From assembly GCF_001905465.1 (NCBI RefSeq), contig NZ_LISX01000020.1:1-64000 (forward strand): 64,000 nucleotides of DNA. Direction: 5' to 3'. The stretch comes from Kitasatospora sp. CB01950 (GTDB lineage Bacteria; Actinomycetota; Actinomycetes; Streptomycetales; Streptomycetaceae). Under the pieces are notes generated by a model, which was not told the origin of the DNA, did no database searches, and saw nothing but the letters and a program-made list of their open reading frames with translations. Position 1 is the first letter of the stretch. Each line of letters starts with the position of its first letter. A program made the position numbers and the translations under genes. This document shows positions 1 to 10,121 of this stretch, piece by piece.

Positions 1-76
1 ATGGCCCGCAACCTGCCGTAGCCGGCGGGCGGGCGGACACGCCGTCAGGAAGTCCGTAGCCGGGGAGAGCACCACC

Positions 77-203
77 AGGGGCGCGGGGAACTGCGCGAGC
101 GAGAAGCGCACGTCCGCAAGGTCGCAATCAAGTGCAGGTCATTGTCCTGCGTAGCGATCTTGCGGTCGGGCGACTTCCGCTTCGCGCAGTTCCCCGCGCC
201 CCT
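77..203. repeat. Long imperfect inverted repeat, terminator-like or REP-like element
   Basis: The left arm (77-125) and right arm (154-203) are reverse complements over about 49 bases with few mismatches. The outer 21 bases, AGGGGCGCGGGGAACTGCGCG, are exact apart from their orientation. The 28-base loop has its own small stem (GCAGG/CCTGC). A short T run (TTTT) follows the right arm. From memory, this outer motif recurs in intergenic regions of many Streptomyces genomes. It may act as a bidirectional terminator, a mobile hairpin (MITE/REP-like) or both. Confidence 0.7.
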
Positions 204-291
204 GTTTTCGCGCCCGCCCGCTCGCCGGCCCGGGTGGGCCTTTCGGAGCCGCCGGAGTGAACGCGTCCAGCTTGTGGGTCATTGGGGGTAG

Positions 292-330
292 TTGACGGAT
301 TTTCATATTAGATACTCGATTATATGGTCG
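292..330 (+). promoter_or_regulatory. Putative promoter of the giant surface protein gene
   Basis: A TTGACG hexamer at 292-297 is followed by an AT-rich tract with TATTAGATA and GATTATAT. No -10 hexamer sits at the ideal 17-18 base spacing, so the exact promoter is uncertain. The low GC content against the genome background is the main argument. Confidence 0.35.
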
Positions 331-397
331 CGGTGAGTAGCCACTTGCGTGCGCTACGTGTGCAGACTCGCCGTCAGGCCGATCGAGAGGACCCGCC

Positions 398-3300
398 ATG
401 AGACGCCGTCGACCCCCCTGCGAACGCGCACGCCGGCGCCATGGGCCGGCGGCGATCCGCAGCCGTCTCGGCCGGGCGTTAGTGCCGCTGGTTGTCGTGC
501 TCGGCACGGTTTCGGCCTCCTTTGCCGGGCCCGCCACCGCGCACCCGCAGGCGGCCCGTCAGCTGCCGGTGACGCTGGCCAAGACCGGTACCGACCTCGC
601 CACCGGCAGCACCACCCAGACCGCGCACGGGGACACCGTTCGCTGGGTGGTCTCCGCGACCAATCCGGACGGCGCCCCGGTCGATGCCACGATCACCGAC
701 GTGATCCAGGGCGGACCCGGCAGCACCCCGCAGAGCCAGACCTACGTGCCCGGCTCGCTCCAGGCACCGCCCGGCTTCACCAAGCAGTGGTCCACCGACG
801 GCGGCGCGAGCTTCACCGGCACCGACCAGGGCGTCGCCACCAACGTCGTCCAGGCCCGCAACCCGGAGCTCGCGTCGCCCTCGACCGGCCTGGTGGTCCA
901 GATCCCGCCGCCGTTCACCCCGGTCAGCACGGCGACCGGCGGCGACGGCTTCACGCCCATCCTGTACACCGCCACGATCAACGGCGTGTCCACTCCCGAG
1001 ATCTGGAACATCTACCACCACGGCTTCGCCAACGACGCCAGCGTGGTCTGCACCGACCTGCTCACCAACGGGCCCTGTCCCGCCCCGGACGGATCGCCCG
1101 CCACCTGGCCCCAGGCACTGAACTCCTCGGTGCCCGGAGCGACCACCGGCGACCTCGGCAGCACCCGCACCCCGACCTACGTGCAGATCGGCTCCAAGCT
1201 GTACTACGCCGCGATCAGCCGGGTCGAGCTCGCCGTGATCGGCGTCGGCTGCATCGACCTCCAGGCCCAGGCCGGCTGCGGCTTCACCGAGCTCCAGAAC
1301 GGCACCGGGCTGGTCGTGGGCGGCGTGGTCCAGGCGCCGAACCAGCACCTCTACGCGGTCTCCGGCACCGGCGAGATCCTCTGCTACGACGCCGCCGCCA
1401 ACGCCCCCTGCGGCACCTTCGACATCGGCCTGCCGCCCAACGAGGGCCAGGTCGCGTTCAGCGGCGACTACGCCGGCATCATGCGGACCATCGAAGGAAA
1501 GATCTACGTCACCGACAACACCCTGGCCCCGGCGCCCACGGTGATGTCCTGCTTCGACCCGTCCACGAACACCGCGTGCACCGGCTGGGCCACGCCCAAG
1601 ACCGTGGTCACCCCGACCACCGCCGACGAACCCGCCCGGGCCGACAACGTCTTCGAGATGCACGACCCGGCCGGCGCCGTCACCGGAGTCTGCACGATCG
1701 TCGGTGGCTTCTACCAGGAGGTCACCCCGCCGGTCGGCACCGTCGTCTGCTTCGACCTGGCCGGCAACCCCATCGCCGCACCCCCCGGCCTCACCACCCT
1801 GGTCAGCACCAACGTCGCACCCGGCGAGGCCAACTTCCAGGTGCCGCTGACCATCACCGCCCCCAACGGCCACCTGGAGACCGAGTTCCCGCTCTGGATC
1901 TACCGCGGCCTCACACCGACCCTCAACAGCACCTCGTACTGCTACGACTGGACGATCCAGGGCCCCTGCGCCCAGTACGGCACGGGCGGCATCGTCAACG
2001 GCCCGCCCAACGTCAACGGCGGCAACACCAGCCCGTACGGCTACGCCTACGACGGCCAGTGCAAGTACAGCCTCGGGGACACCGGGTACCTGTTCTCGCT
2101 CGACCCCGTCACCGGCGCCTCGCCCTGTCAGAAGACCAGGGCGCAGGCCTCCCTCAACCCCGCCGCGTTCTACTGCGACGGGGCCACCGGGCATGTCAGG
2201 TCCTACGGGGAGGTCAGCCTGCTCGGCGTCGATCCGACCACCGTGGACTTCACCCAGTCCTCGGTGACGGTGCTGGCGGCCGACGGCAGCACCGTCGGCA
2301 CGTTCCCGTTCGACCCCGCGACCGAGACGGCGGACATCTCCTCCGTCCCGATCGCCGACTCGCCGATCCAGGTCGTCGCCAACATCACCCTGGTCGGGGG
2401 CGGCTCGTTCCCGCCCGGCAGCGACCCGCGGATGCAGGTCACCTTCGTCGGTGACGCCCCGCAGATCTGCTTCGAGACGACGGTGGCCGCCGACTGCTCC
2501 GTCACCGCCGTCTCCGACCAGGCCACCGCCGTCACCAACGGTCAGGCACCCGTCGCCTCCAACACCGTCACCCTCCAGGTGCTCGCCGGCCCCGAGTGCG
2601 CCCCGGCCCTGCACATCGTGAAGGAGGTCTGCGCCTCCGCCAACGCGGCCGACTGCGGATCGGGAGGCCCGGGCCCATGGGTCCCCACCACCACCCTCTC
2701 CCCGGGGTCGACCGCCCACTGGCGCATCACCGTCACCAACACCGGCCCGGTCGCCATCAACGGCATCACCCTCAACGACCCCGTCACCCCCATCTGCGCA
2801 GCGATCGCAGGCTCGTTCAGCCTGGCTCCCGGTGACGCCCACCAGGTCTTCTGCGACCTTCCCGGTGTCACGCAGACCACCACCAACGTCGTCACGGCCA
2901 GCTTCACCGGCCCGGACGGCAGCACGGTCACCACGCCGCCCGCCGAGGCCACCGTTGTCGTGGCCGGTGTCGGGGCGCTGACCATCCAGAAGACGCCGGA
3001 TTCCCCCGGTCCGTTCCGGCTGGGCGACGCGGTGTCCTACACCTACACCGTCACCAACACCGGCACCGCGACCGTGCACAACGTGACCGTGATCGACGAC
3101 CACGTGGCGTCGGTGACGTGCGACACCACGACGCTGGACCCGGGGCAGAGCACCCTGTGCCACGGCACCTACGTCGTGACGGCGGACGACGTGACGGCGG
3201 GTCAGGTGACCAACACCGCTCACGCGACCGGCCTGGACCCGGACGGCCAGCCGGTGGTGAGCCCGCCGACCAAGGTGATCGTCCCGGTGGTCGGCGAGGC

Positions 3301-6300
3301 GGTGCTGTCGCTCGAGAAGACGGCGGACAGCCCCGGTCCGTTCCGCCTCGGGGACACCATCAGCTACACGTACACCGTGACGAACTCGGGCACGGCGGCG
3401 GTCAGCAACGTCAAGGTGAGCGACGACCATGTCGCCGTGGTGACGTGTGCGGCGACGACGCTCAACCCGGGCGAGAGCACGACCTGCCACGGTTCGTACG
3501 TCGTCACGGAGGCCGACGTGACGGCCGGCCATGTGACGAACACCGCTCACGTGGAGGGCACGGATCCGCAGGGTCAGACGGTGACGAGTCCGCCGGTCCA
3601 GGTGACCGTTCCGGTGGTGGGCGAGGCGCTGCTGACCATCGAGAAGACGGCGGACAGCGCCGGTCCGTTCCACCTCGGTGAGACGGTCTCGTACACGTAC
3701 ACCGTCACCAACAAGGGCACGGCGACCGTGCACGACCTGGCGGTGGTCGACGACCATGTGGCGCCGGTGACGTGCGACACGACGGTGCTGGACCCGGGCA
3801 AGAGCACCCTCTGCCACGGTACCTACGTCATCACGGCGGCCGATGTGACGGCCGGGAAGGTGACCAACACGGCCCACGCGACGGGTACGGATCCGCAGGG
3901 CGAAGGCGTCACGAGTCCTCCGGTCGAGGCCACTGTCCCGGTGATCGGCATCGCCGAACTGGCCATTCAGAAGACGCCGGACAACCCCGGCCCGTTCCAC
4001 GTCGGCGAGACGGTCTCGTACACCTACACGGTGACCAACACCGGTACCGCGGCCGTGCACGACCTGATCGTGAAAGACGACCACGTGGCGTCGGTGACGT
4101 GCGACACGACGACGCTGGACCCGGGGCAGACCACCCTGTGCCACGGCGTCTACGTCGTGACGCCGGAAGACGTGACGGTGGGTCATGTGACGAATACCGC
4201 CCACGCGACGGGTACGGATCCGGAAGGCCAGACGGTGGTGAGCCCGCCGGTCGAGGCGACCGTCCCGGTGGTCGGCGAGGCCATCCTGTCGCTGGAGAAG
4301 ACCCCGGACAGCGCGGGTCCGTTCCGCGCGGGGGAGGCCGTGTCCTACACGTACACCGTCACCAACAAGGGCACCGCGGCCGTGCACGACCTGGCCGTGG
4401 TCGACGACCACGTGGCGCCGGTGACGTGCGACACGGCGGTGCTGAACCCCGGCGAGAGCACGCTGTGCCACGGCGTGTACGTCGTGACGGCGGCGGATGC
4501 GACGGCGGGTCACGTAACCAACATCGCTCACGCGGAGGGCACCGACCCGCAGGGTCAGGGCGTGAAGAGCCCGCCGGCCGAGGCGACCGTCCCGGTCGTC
4601 GGCGAGGCGGTGTTGTCGCTGGAGAAGGTGGCGGACAACCCCGGTCCGTTCCATCTTGGCGAGACGGTCTCGTACACGTACACGGTGACCAACACCGGCA
4701 CGGCGGCGGTGAACAACCTCAAGGTGAGTGACGACCATGTCGCTGTGGTGACGTGTGCGGCGACGACGCTGAATCCGGGTGAGAGCACGATCTGCCACGG
4801 TTCGTACGTCGTGACGGAGGCCGACGTGTCGGTGGGCCATGTGACGAACACCGCTCATGTGGAGGGCACGGATCCGCAGGGTCAGACGGTGGTGAGTCCG
4901 CCGGCCGAGGTGACCGTTCCGGTGGTGGGTGAGGCGCTGCTGACCATCGAGAAGACGGCGGACGGTGCGGGCCCGTTCCGCCTCGGTGAGACGGTCTCGT
5001 ACACGTACACCGTCACCAACAAGGGCACGGCGACCGTGCACGACCTGGCGGTGGTCGACGACCACGTGGCACCGGTGACGTGCGACACGACGGTGCTGGA
5101 CCCGGGCAAGAGCACTCTCTGCCACGGTACCTACGTCATCACGGCGGCCGATGTGTCGGCGGGTCATGTGACGAACACTGCTCACGCGGAGGGTACGGAT
5201 CCGCAGGGTCAGGGTGTGATGAGTCCGCCGGCCGAAGCCACTGTTCCGGTGGTGGGCGAGGCGCTGCTGACCATTGAGAAGACGGCGGACAGTGCGGGCC
5301 CGTTCCACCTCGGTGAGACGGTCTCGTACACCTACACGGTGACCAACACCGGCACCGCTGCGGTGAACAACCTGACTGTTTCGGACAACCACGTTGCCGT
5401 GGTGACGTGTGCGGTGACGACGCTGAACCCGGGTGAGAGCACGACCTGCCACGGTTCGTACGTCGTCACGGCGGCAGATGTGACGGCTGGCCACGTGACG
5501 AACACCGCTCACGCGGAGGGCACGGACCCGCAGGGTCAGACGGTGACGAGCCCGCCGGCCGAGGCGACCGTCCCGGTCGTCGGCGAGGCGCTGCTCGCGC
5601 TGGAGAAGGCGGCCGACAGCGCGGGCCCGTTCCACGTGGGCGACACCGTTCCCTACACCTACACGGTGACGAACACGGGCACGGCCACGGTGAACAACCT
5701 GACGGTGACGGACGACCACATCACGTCCGTGACCTGCGACACCACCACGCTGAACCCCGGGCAGAGCACGTTCTGCCACGGCACGTACGTCATCACGGCC
5801 GCCGATGTGACAGCCGGGAAGGTGACCAACACGGCCCACGCGAACGGTACGGACCCGCAGGGGCAGTCGGTGGAGAGTCCCCCCGGCCAGGCCACCATCG
5901 AGATCGCGGGCGACGCCAAGCTGACCATCGAGAAGGTGCCGGACAGCCCCGGCCCGTTCCGCCTCGGTGAGACGGTCTCGTACACGTACACGGTGACCAA
6001 CGCCGGCACGGCTGCGGTGACCAACCTGGTGGTGGTCGACGACCACGTTGCCTCGGTGACGTGTGACACGACCACCTTGAACCCCGGCCAGAGCACGCTG
6101 TGCCACGGTAGCTACGTCGTGACGGCGGCCGATGTGACGGCCGGTCACGTGACCAACACCGCTCACGCGGAGGGCACCGACCCGCAGGGCCAGCTGATCC
6201 AGAGCCCGCCGGCCGAGGCCACCGTCCCGGTGGTCGGGGTCGCGGAGCTGACCATTCAGAAGACGGCGGACAGCGCCGGCCCGTTCCATGTGGGCGACAC

Positions 6301-9300
6301 CGTGAGTTACACGTACACGGTGACGAACACGGGGACGGCGGAGGTCAGCAACCTCACGGTGAGCGACGACCATGTCGCCTCGGTGACGTGTGCTGCGACG
6401 ACGCTGAACCCGGGTGCGAGCACGACCTGCCATGGTTCGTACGTCGTGACGGCGGCGGATGTGACGGCGGGTCATGTGACGAACACCGCTCACGCGGAGG
6501 GTACGGATCCGCAGGGTCAGACGGTGGTGAGCCCGCCGGTCGAGGCGACCGTTCCGGTGGTGGGCGAGGCGCTGCTGTCGCTGGAGAAGACGGCGGACAG
6601 CGCGGGTCCGTTCCATGTGGGTGACACCGTGAGTTACACGTACACGGTGACCAACACCGGTACGGCTGTTGTGACCAACCTGGTGGTGGTCGATGACCAC
6701 GTTGCTTCGGTGACGTGTGCTGCGACGACGTTGAACCCGGGGGCGAGCACGCTGTGCCATGGTTCGTACGTCGTCACGGCGGCCGATGTGACGGCCGGTC
6801 ATGTCACCAATAGCGCCCATGCGGAGGGCACGGATCCGCAGGGCCAGGGCGTGACGAGTCCTCCCGGCGAGGCCACCGTCCCCGTCGCGGGCATCGCGGA
6901 GCTGACCATTCAGAAGACGGCGGACAGCGCCGGTCCGTTCCATGTGGGCGACACCGTGAGTTACACGTACACGGTGACCAACACCGGCACGGCCGTGGTG
7001 AACGCCCTTAGTGTTGCGGACGATCACGTTGTCTCGGTGACGTGTGCTGCGACGACGCTGAATCCGGGTGCGAGCACGACCTGCCATGGTTCGTACGTCG
7101 TGACGGCGGCGGATGTGACGGCTGGGCACGTGACGAACACCGCTCATGCGGAGGGCACTGACCCGCAGGGCCAGACGGTGACAAGCCCGCCGGCCGAAGC
7201 GACCGTTCCGGTGGTGGGCGAGGCGCTGCTGACCATTGAGAAGGTGGCGGACGGCACCGGTCCGTTCCATGTGGGTGACACCGTGAGTTACACGTACACG
7301 GTGACCAACACCGGTACGGCTGTTGTATCCAACCTGGTGGTGGCCGACGACCACGTTGCCTCGGTGACGTGCGACTCGACCACGTTGAACCCCGGCGCGA
7401 GCACGCTGTGCCACGGCACGTATGTGGTGACGGCTGCCGATGTGACCGCCGGCCATGTGACGAACACCGCTCACGCGGAGGGCACCGACCCGCAGGGTCA
7501 GGGTGTGACAAGTCCTCCTGGTGAGGCGACTGTTCCCGTCGCTGGCATTGCGGAGCTGAGTATTCAGAAGACGGCGGACAGCGCCGGCCCGTTCCATGTG
7601 GGTGACACCGTGAGCTACACGTACACGGTGACCAACACCGGCACGGCCGTGGTGAACGCCCTCAGTGTCGCGGACGATCACGTTGTCTCGGTGACGTGCG
7701 ACTCGACCACGTTGAACCCCGGTGCGAGCACGCTGTGCCACGGTTCGTACGTCGTGACGGCTGCGGATGTGACGGCCGGGCACGTGACGAACACCGCTCA
7801 CGCGGAGGGCACGGACCCGCAGGGTCAGACGGTGGTGAGCCCGCCAGCCGAGGCGACCGTCCCGGTCGTCGGCGAGGCGTTGCTGTCGCTGGAGAAGGCG
7901 GCGGACAGTGCCGGTCCGTTCCATGTGGGTGACACCGTGAGTTACACGTACACGGTGACCAACACCGGTACGGCTGTTGTATCCAACCTGGTGGTGGTCG
8001 ATGACCACGTTGCCTCGGTGACGTGTGCCGCGACTTCGCTGAACCCGGGTGCGAGCACGCTGTGCCACGGCACGTATGTGGTGACGGCTGCCGATGTGAC
8101 CGCCGGCCATGTGACGAACACCGCTCACGCGGAGGGCACCGACCCGCAGGGTCAGGGTGTGACGAGCCCGCCTGGTGAGGCGACTGTCTCCGTCGCGGGC
8201 ATCGCGGAGCTGAGCATTCAGAAGACGGCGGACAGCGCCGGCCCGTTCCATGTGGGTGACACCGTGAACTACACGTACACGGTGACCAACACCGGTACGG
8301 CAGCGGTGAACGCCCTCAGTGTCGCGGACGACCACGTTGTGTCCGTGACGTGCGCTGCGACTTCGCTGAACCCGGGTGCGAGCACGACCTGTCACGGTTC
8401 GTACGTCGTCACGGCCGCCGATGTGACGGCTGGTCACGTGACCAACACCGCTCACGCGGAGGGCACGGACCCGCAGGGTCAGACGGTGACGAGTCCGCCG
8501 GCCGAGGCGACCGTTCCGGTGGCCGGTGAGGCTCTGCTGACCATCGAGAAGGTGGCGGACAGCGCTGGTCCGTTCCACGTGGGTGACACCGTCACCTACA
8601 CCTACACCGTTACGAACACGGGGACGGCGACGGTCAGCAACCTCACGGTGAGCGATGACCATGTCGCCTCGGTGACGTGCGACTCGACGACGTTGAATCC
8701 GGGCCGGAGCACGCTGTGCCACGGCAGTTACGTGATCACGGCGGCGGATGTGCAGGCGGGTCAGGTGACCAACACCGCTCACGCGGAGGGCACGGACCCG
8801 CAGGGCCAGACGGTGACGAGTCCTCCTGGTGAGGCCACCGTTCCTGTCTCGGGCGTCGCGGCGCTGAGCCTCCAGAAGGCGGCGGACAGCGCTGGTCCGT
8901 TCCACGTGGGTGACACCGTCACCTACACCTACACCGTCACGAACACCGGTACCGCCGCGGTTGCCAATGTGGCGGTGACGGACGACCGGGTCGCGTCGGT
9001 GACGTGCGACGCGGCGACGTTGAATCCGGGTGCGAGCACGCTGTGCCACGGCAGTTACGTCGTCACGGCGGCGGACGTGCAGGCGGGTCACGTGACCAAC
9101 ACCGCTCACGCGAGCGGCACCGATCCGCAGGGCGGGTCGGTGGTGAGTCCGCCGGTCGAGGCGGACGTTCCGGTGGTGGGCGAGGCCCAGTTGTCGCTGG
9201 TGAAGAGGGCGGACAGTGCCGGCCCGTTCCGTGCGGGTGACACCGTCACCTACACCTACACCGTTACGAACACCGGTACCGCCGCGGTCGCCAATGTGGC

Positions 9301-10051
9301 GGTGACGGACGACCGGGTCGCGTCGGTGACGTGCGACGCGGCGACGTTGAACCCGGGTCGGAGCACGCTCTGCCACGGCAGTTACGTGGTCACCGCAGCC
9401 GATGTGGCTGCCGGTCACGTGACCAACACCGCTCAGGCCGGCGGCACCGACCCCGAGGGTCGGCCGGTGGTGAGTCCTTCCGGCGAGGTGACGGTGGAGA
9501 CGGTGCCGAGTGCGTCGTCGCTGTCGGTCGTGAAGCAGGCCGATGTGCAGGGCTCTGCGCGTGCGGGTGACACGGTGACGTACATCTACACCGTGACGAA
9601 CACCGGCTCGACGGTGCTGACGGACGTGTCCGTCAGCGACGACCGGGTCGCGCAGGTGTCGTGCGAGGCGACGACGCTGGAGCCGGGTGCGAGCACGACG
9701 TGTCGTGGCAGTTACGTGGTGACGGAGGAGGACGCGAGGGCCGGTCACGTGACGAACAGGGCGGTGGCTTCGGCTCGTGACCCGCAGGGGGAGCTGGTGG
9801 AGAGCCTGCCGGTCGAGCTGTGCGTCACGGTGTCGCAGTGCCCGGAGAAGGAGGAGTGCGTGAAGGTGCCTCGTCCGGGTGGTCCGTCCGAGCCGCCGCA
9901 CGGCAAGGGCGGGTCGGGGCATCTGCCGGACACCGGTTCGCCGGCGGTTCTCGCGGTGGCGGGTCTGGCCGGTGGCGGGCTGCTGACACTGGGCGGTGTG
10001 CTGCTGTACCGGGCGCGGCGCAGGGGGGAGGCGGACCGGTTCGTGGGGTAG
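398..10051 (+). CDS. Giant LPxTG-anchored repeat surface protein (DUF11/DUF7507-like, 3217 aa)
   Basis: This is a secreted, probably wall-linked protein. The N-terminus has an Arg-rich stretch, a hydrophobic core (about residues 30-45) and an Ala-x-Ala-type site. Residues about 55-140 resemble one DUF11 domain. Residues about 215-580 contain several Cys-x-Asp...Cys units spaced 43-68 residues apart. Another DUF11-like domain starts near 735. From about 861 to 3150 come 21 repeats of about 109 residues, each with the core SYTYTVTNTGTA and two Cys 13 residues apart, probably a disulphide in each repeat. The C-terminus has LPDTG at 3176-3180, a membrane segment and an Arg-rich tail, the sortase signal. 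The ATG at 398 follows a GAGAGG ribosome site. The architecture suggests a long adhesive stalk; the ligand is unknown. Confidence 0.9.
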   Translation: MRRRRPPCERARRRHGPAAIRSRLGRALVPLVVVLGTVSASFAGPATAHPQAARQLPVTLAKTGTDLATGSTTQTAHGDTVRWVVSATNPDGAPVDATITDVIQGGPGSTPQSQTYVPGSLQAPPGFTKQWSTDGGASFTGTDQGVATNVVQARNPELASPSTGLVVQIPPPFTPVSTATGGDGFTPILYTATINGVSTPEIWNIYHHGFANDASVVCTDLLTNGPCPAPDGSPATWPQALNSSVPGATTGDLGSTRTPTYVQIGSKLYYAAISRVELAVIGVGCIDLQAQAGCGFTELQNGTGLVVGGVVQAPNQHLYAVSGTGEILCYDAAANAPCGTFDIGLPPNEGQVAFSGDYAGIMRTIEGKIYVTDNTLAPAPTVMSCFDPSTNTACTGWATPKTVVTPTTADEPARADNVFEMHDPAGAVTGVCTIVGGFYQEVTPPVGTVVCFDLAGNPIAAPPGLTTLVSTNVAPGEANFQVPLTITAPNGHLETEFPLWIYRGLTPTLNSTSYCYDWTIQGPCAQYGTGGIVNGPPNVNGGNTSPYGYAYDGQCKYSLGDTGYLFSLDPVTGASPCQKTRAQASLNPAAFYCDGATGHVRSYGEVSLLGVDPTTVDFTQSSVTVLAADGSTVGTFPFDPATETADISSVPIADSPIQVVANITLVGGGSFPPGSDPRMQVTFVGDAPQICFETTVAADCSVTAVSDQATAVTNGQAPVASNTVTLQVLAGPECAPALHIVKEVCASANAADCGSGGPGPWVPTTTLSPGSTAHWRITVTNTGPVAINGITLNDPVTPICAAIAGSFSLAPGDAHQVFCDLPGVTQTTTNVVTASFTGPDGSTVTTPPAEATVVVAGVGALTIQKTPDSPGPFRLGDAVSYTYTVTNTGTATVHNVTVIDDHVASVTCDTTTLDPGQSTLCHGTYVVTADDVTAGQVTNTAHATGLDPDGQPVVSPPTKVIVPVVGEAVLSLEKTADSPGPFRLGDTISYTYTVTNSGTAAVSNVKVSDDHVAVVTCAATTLNPGESTTCHGSYVVTEADVTAGHVTNTAHVEGTDPQGQTVTSPPVQVTVPVVGEALLTIEKTADSAGPFHLGETVSYTYTVTNKGTATVHDLAVVDDHVAPVTCDTTVLDPGKSTLCHGTYVITAADVTAGKVTNTAHATGTDPQGEGVTSPPVEATVPVIGIAELAIQKTPDNPGPFHVGETVSYTYTVTNTGTAAVHDLIVKDDHVASVTCDTTTLDPGQTTLCHGVYVVTPEDVTVGHVTNTAHATGTDPEGQTVVSPPVEATVPVVGEAILSLEKTPDSAGPFRAGEAVSYTYTVTNKGTAAVHDLAVVDDHVAPVTCDTAVLNPGESTLCHGVYVVTAADATAGHVTNIAHAEGTDPQGQGVKSPPAEATVPVVGEAVLSLEKVADNPGPFHLGETVSYTYTVTNTGTAAVNNLKVSDDHVAVVTCAATTLNPGESTICHGSYVVTEADVSVGHVTNTAHVEGTDPQGQTVVSPPAEVTVPVVGEALLTIEKTADGAGPFRLGETVSYTYTVTNKGTATVHDLAVVDDHVAPVTCDTTVLDPGKSTLCHGTYVITAADVSAGHVTNTAHAEGTDPQGQGVMSPPAEATVPVVGEALLTIEKTADSAGPFHLGETVSYTYTVTNTGTAAVNNLTVSDNHVAVVTCAVTTLNPGESTTCHGSYVVTAADVTAGHVTNTAHAEGTDPQGQTVTSPPAEATVPVVGEALLALEKAADSAGPFHVGDTVPYTYTVTNTGTATVNNLTVTDDHITSVTCDTTTLNPGQSTFCHGTYVITAADVTAGKVTNTAHANGTDPQGQSVESPPGQATIEIAGDAKLTIEKVPDSPGPFRLGETVSYTYTVTNAGTAAVTNLVVVDDHVASVTCDTTTLNPGQSTLCHGSYVVTAADVTAGHVTNTAHAEGTDPQGQLIQSPPAEATVPVVGVAELTIQKTADSAGPFHVGDTVSYTYTVTNTGTAEVSNLTVSDDHVASVTCAATTLNPGASTTCHGSYVVTAADVTAGHVTNTAHAEGTDPQGQTVVSPPVEATVPVVGEALLSLEKTADSAGPFHVGDTVSYTYTVTNTGTAVVTNLVVVDDHVASVTCAATTLNPGASTLCHGSYVVTAADVTAGHVTNSAHAEGTDPQGQGVTSPPGEATVPVAGIAELTIQKTADSAGPFHVGDTVSYTYTVTNTGTAVVNALSVADDHVVSVTCAATTLNPGASTTCHGSYVVTAADVTAGHVTNTAHAEGTDPQGQTVTSPPAEATVPVVGEALLTIEKVADGTGPFHVGDTVSYTYTVTNTGTAVVSNLVVADDHVASVTCDSTTLNPGASTLCHGTYVVTAADVTAGHVTNTAHAEGTDPQGQGVTSPPGEATVPVAGIAELSIQKTADSAGPFHVGDTVSYTYTVTNTGTAVVNALSVADDHVVSVTCDSTTLNPGASTLCHGSYVVTAADVTAGHVTNTAHAEGTDPQGQTVVSPPAEATVPVVGEALLSLEKAADSAGPFHVGDTVSYTYTVTNTGTAVVSNLVVVDDHVASVTCAATSLNPGASTLCHGTYVVTAADVTAGHVTNTAHAEGTDPQGQGVTSPPGEATVSVAGIAELSIQKTADSAGPFHVGDTVNYTYTVTNTGTAAVNALSVADDHVVSVTCAATSLNPGASTTCHGSYVVTAADVTAGHVTNTAHAEGTDPQGQTVTSPPAEATVPVAGEALLTIEKVADSAGPFHVGDTVTYTYTVTNTGTATVSNLTVSDDHVASVTCDSTTLNPGRSTLCHGSYVITAADVQAGQVTNTAHAEGTDPQGQTVTSPPGEATVPVSGVAALSLQKAADSAGPFHVGDTVTYTYTVTNTGTAAVANVAVTDDRVASVTCDAATLNPGASTLCHGSYVVTAADVQAGHVTNTAHASGTDPQGGSVVSPPVEADVPVVGEAQLSLVKRADSAGPFRAGDTVTYTYTVTNTGTAAVANVAVTDDRVASVTCDAATLNPGRSTLCHGSYVVTAADVAAGHVTNTAQAGGTDPEGRPVVSPSGEVTVETVPSASSLSVVKQADVQGSARAGDTVTYIYTVTNTGSTVLTDVSVSDDRVAQVSCEATTLEPGASTTCRGSYVVTEEDARAGHVTNRAVASARDPQGELVESLPVELCVTVSQCPEKEECVKVPRPGGPSEPPHGKGGSGHLPDTGSPAVLAVAGLAGGGLLTLGGVLLYRARRRGEADRFVG
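2977..9843 (+). repeat. 21 tandem 327-bp coding repeats with a two-unit superrepeat
   Basis: The repeat unit is 327 bp (109 codons) and occurs 21 times without frame breaks. Repeats 11-18 alternate between two subtypes. One has VVNALSVADDHVVSV and ends near QTVxSPPAEATVPV. The other has VVSNLVVxDDHVASV and ends near QGVTSPPGEATVPVAGIAE. This makes a 654-bp higher-order period. Repeats 1-10 are more varied and 19-21 have drifted most. This is the pattern expected from recent unequal recombination in the middle of the array. Confidence 0.9.
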
Positions 10052-10083
10052 TGCCCGCAGGCTCGCCGTTCGTTCGGTGAGGC

Positions 10084-10121
10084 GGACCGCCCCCGGGGTC
10101 TACGGGCCCCGGGGGCGGTCC
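10084..10121 (+). terminator. Intrinsic-type terminator after the giant surface protein
   Basis: A near-perfect GC-rich hairpin with arms GGACCGCCCCCGGGG and its complement around a short loop lies 33 bases after the stop codon. It is followed by CTTGT rather than a long T run, as is usual in streptomycetes. Confidence 0.75.

Larger units (their letters stand above)
1..397. other. 5' intergenic region with long inverted repeat and AT-rich promoter zone
   Basis: The first 18 bases read as six codons plus a TAG on the plus strand, which could be the tail of a gene lying outside the window but is too short to call. The rest holds the long inverted repeat at 77-203 and then, at about 290-330, an unusually AT-rich stretch before the giant surface protein gene. 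Open frames crossing this region on the minus strand look like compositional shadows. Confidence 0.5.

Noticed and set aside
349..2454. A 701-codon frame overlapping the start of the giant protein
   Set aside because: An Arg/His/Pro-rich out-of-frame reading of the real gene; no signal or family.
2977..9843. CRISPR-like or VNTR non-coding array
   Set aside because: The repeats are long (327 bp), in frame and encode a uniform protein domain; there are no spacers.
479..9922. A 3147-codon open frame antisense to the giant surface protein
   Set aside because: It mirrors the sense repeats, has low-complexity Arg/His-rich content, and exists because GC-rich codon bias leaves few stops on the opposite strand. 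There is no ribosome site or domain.
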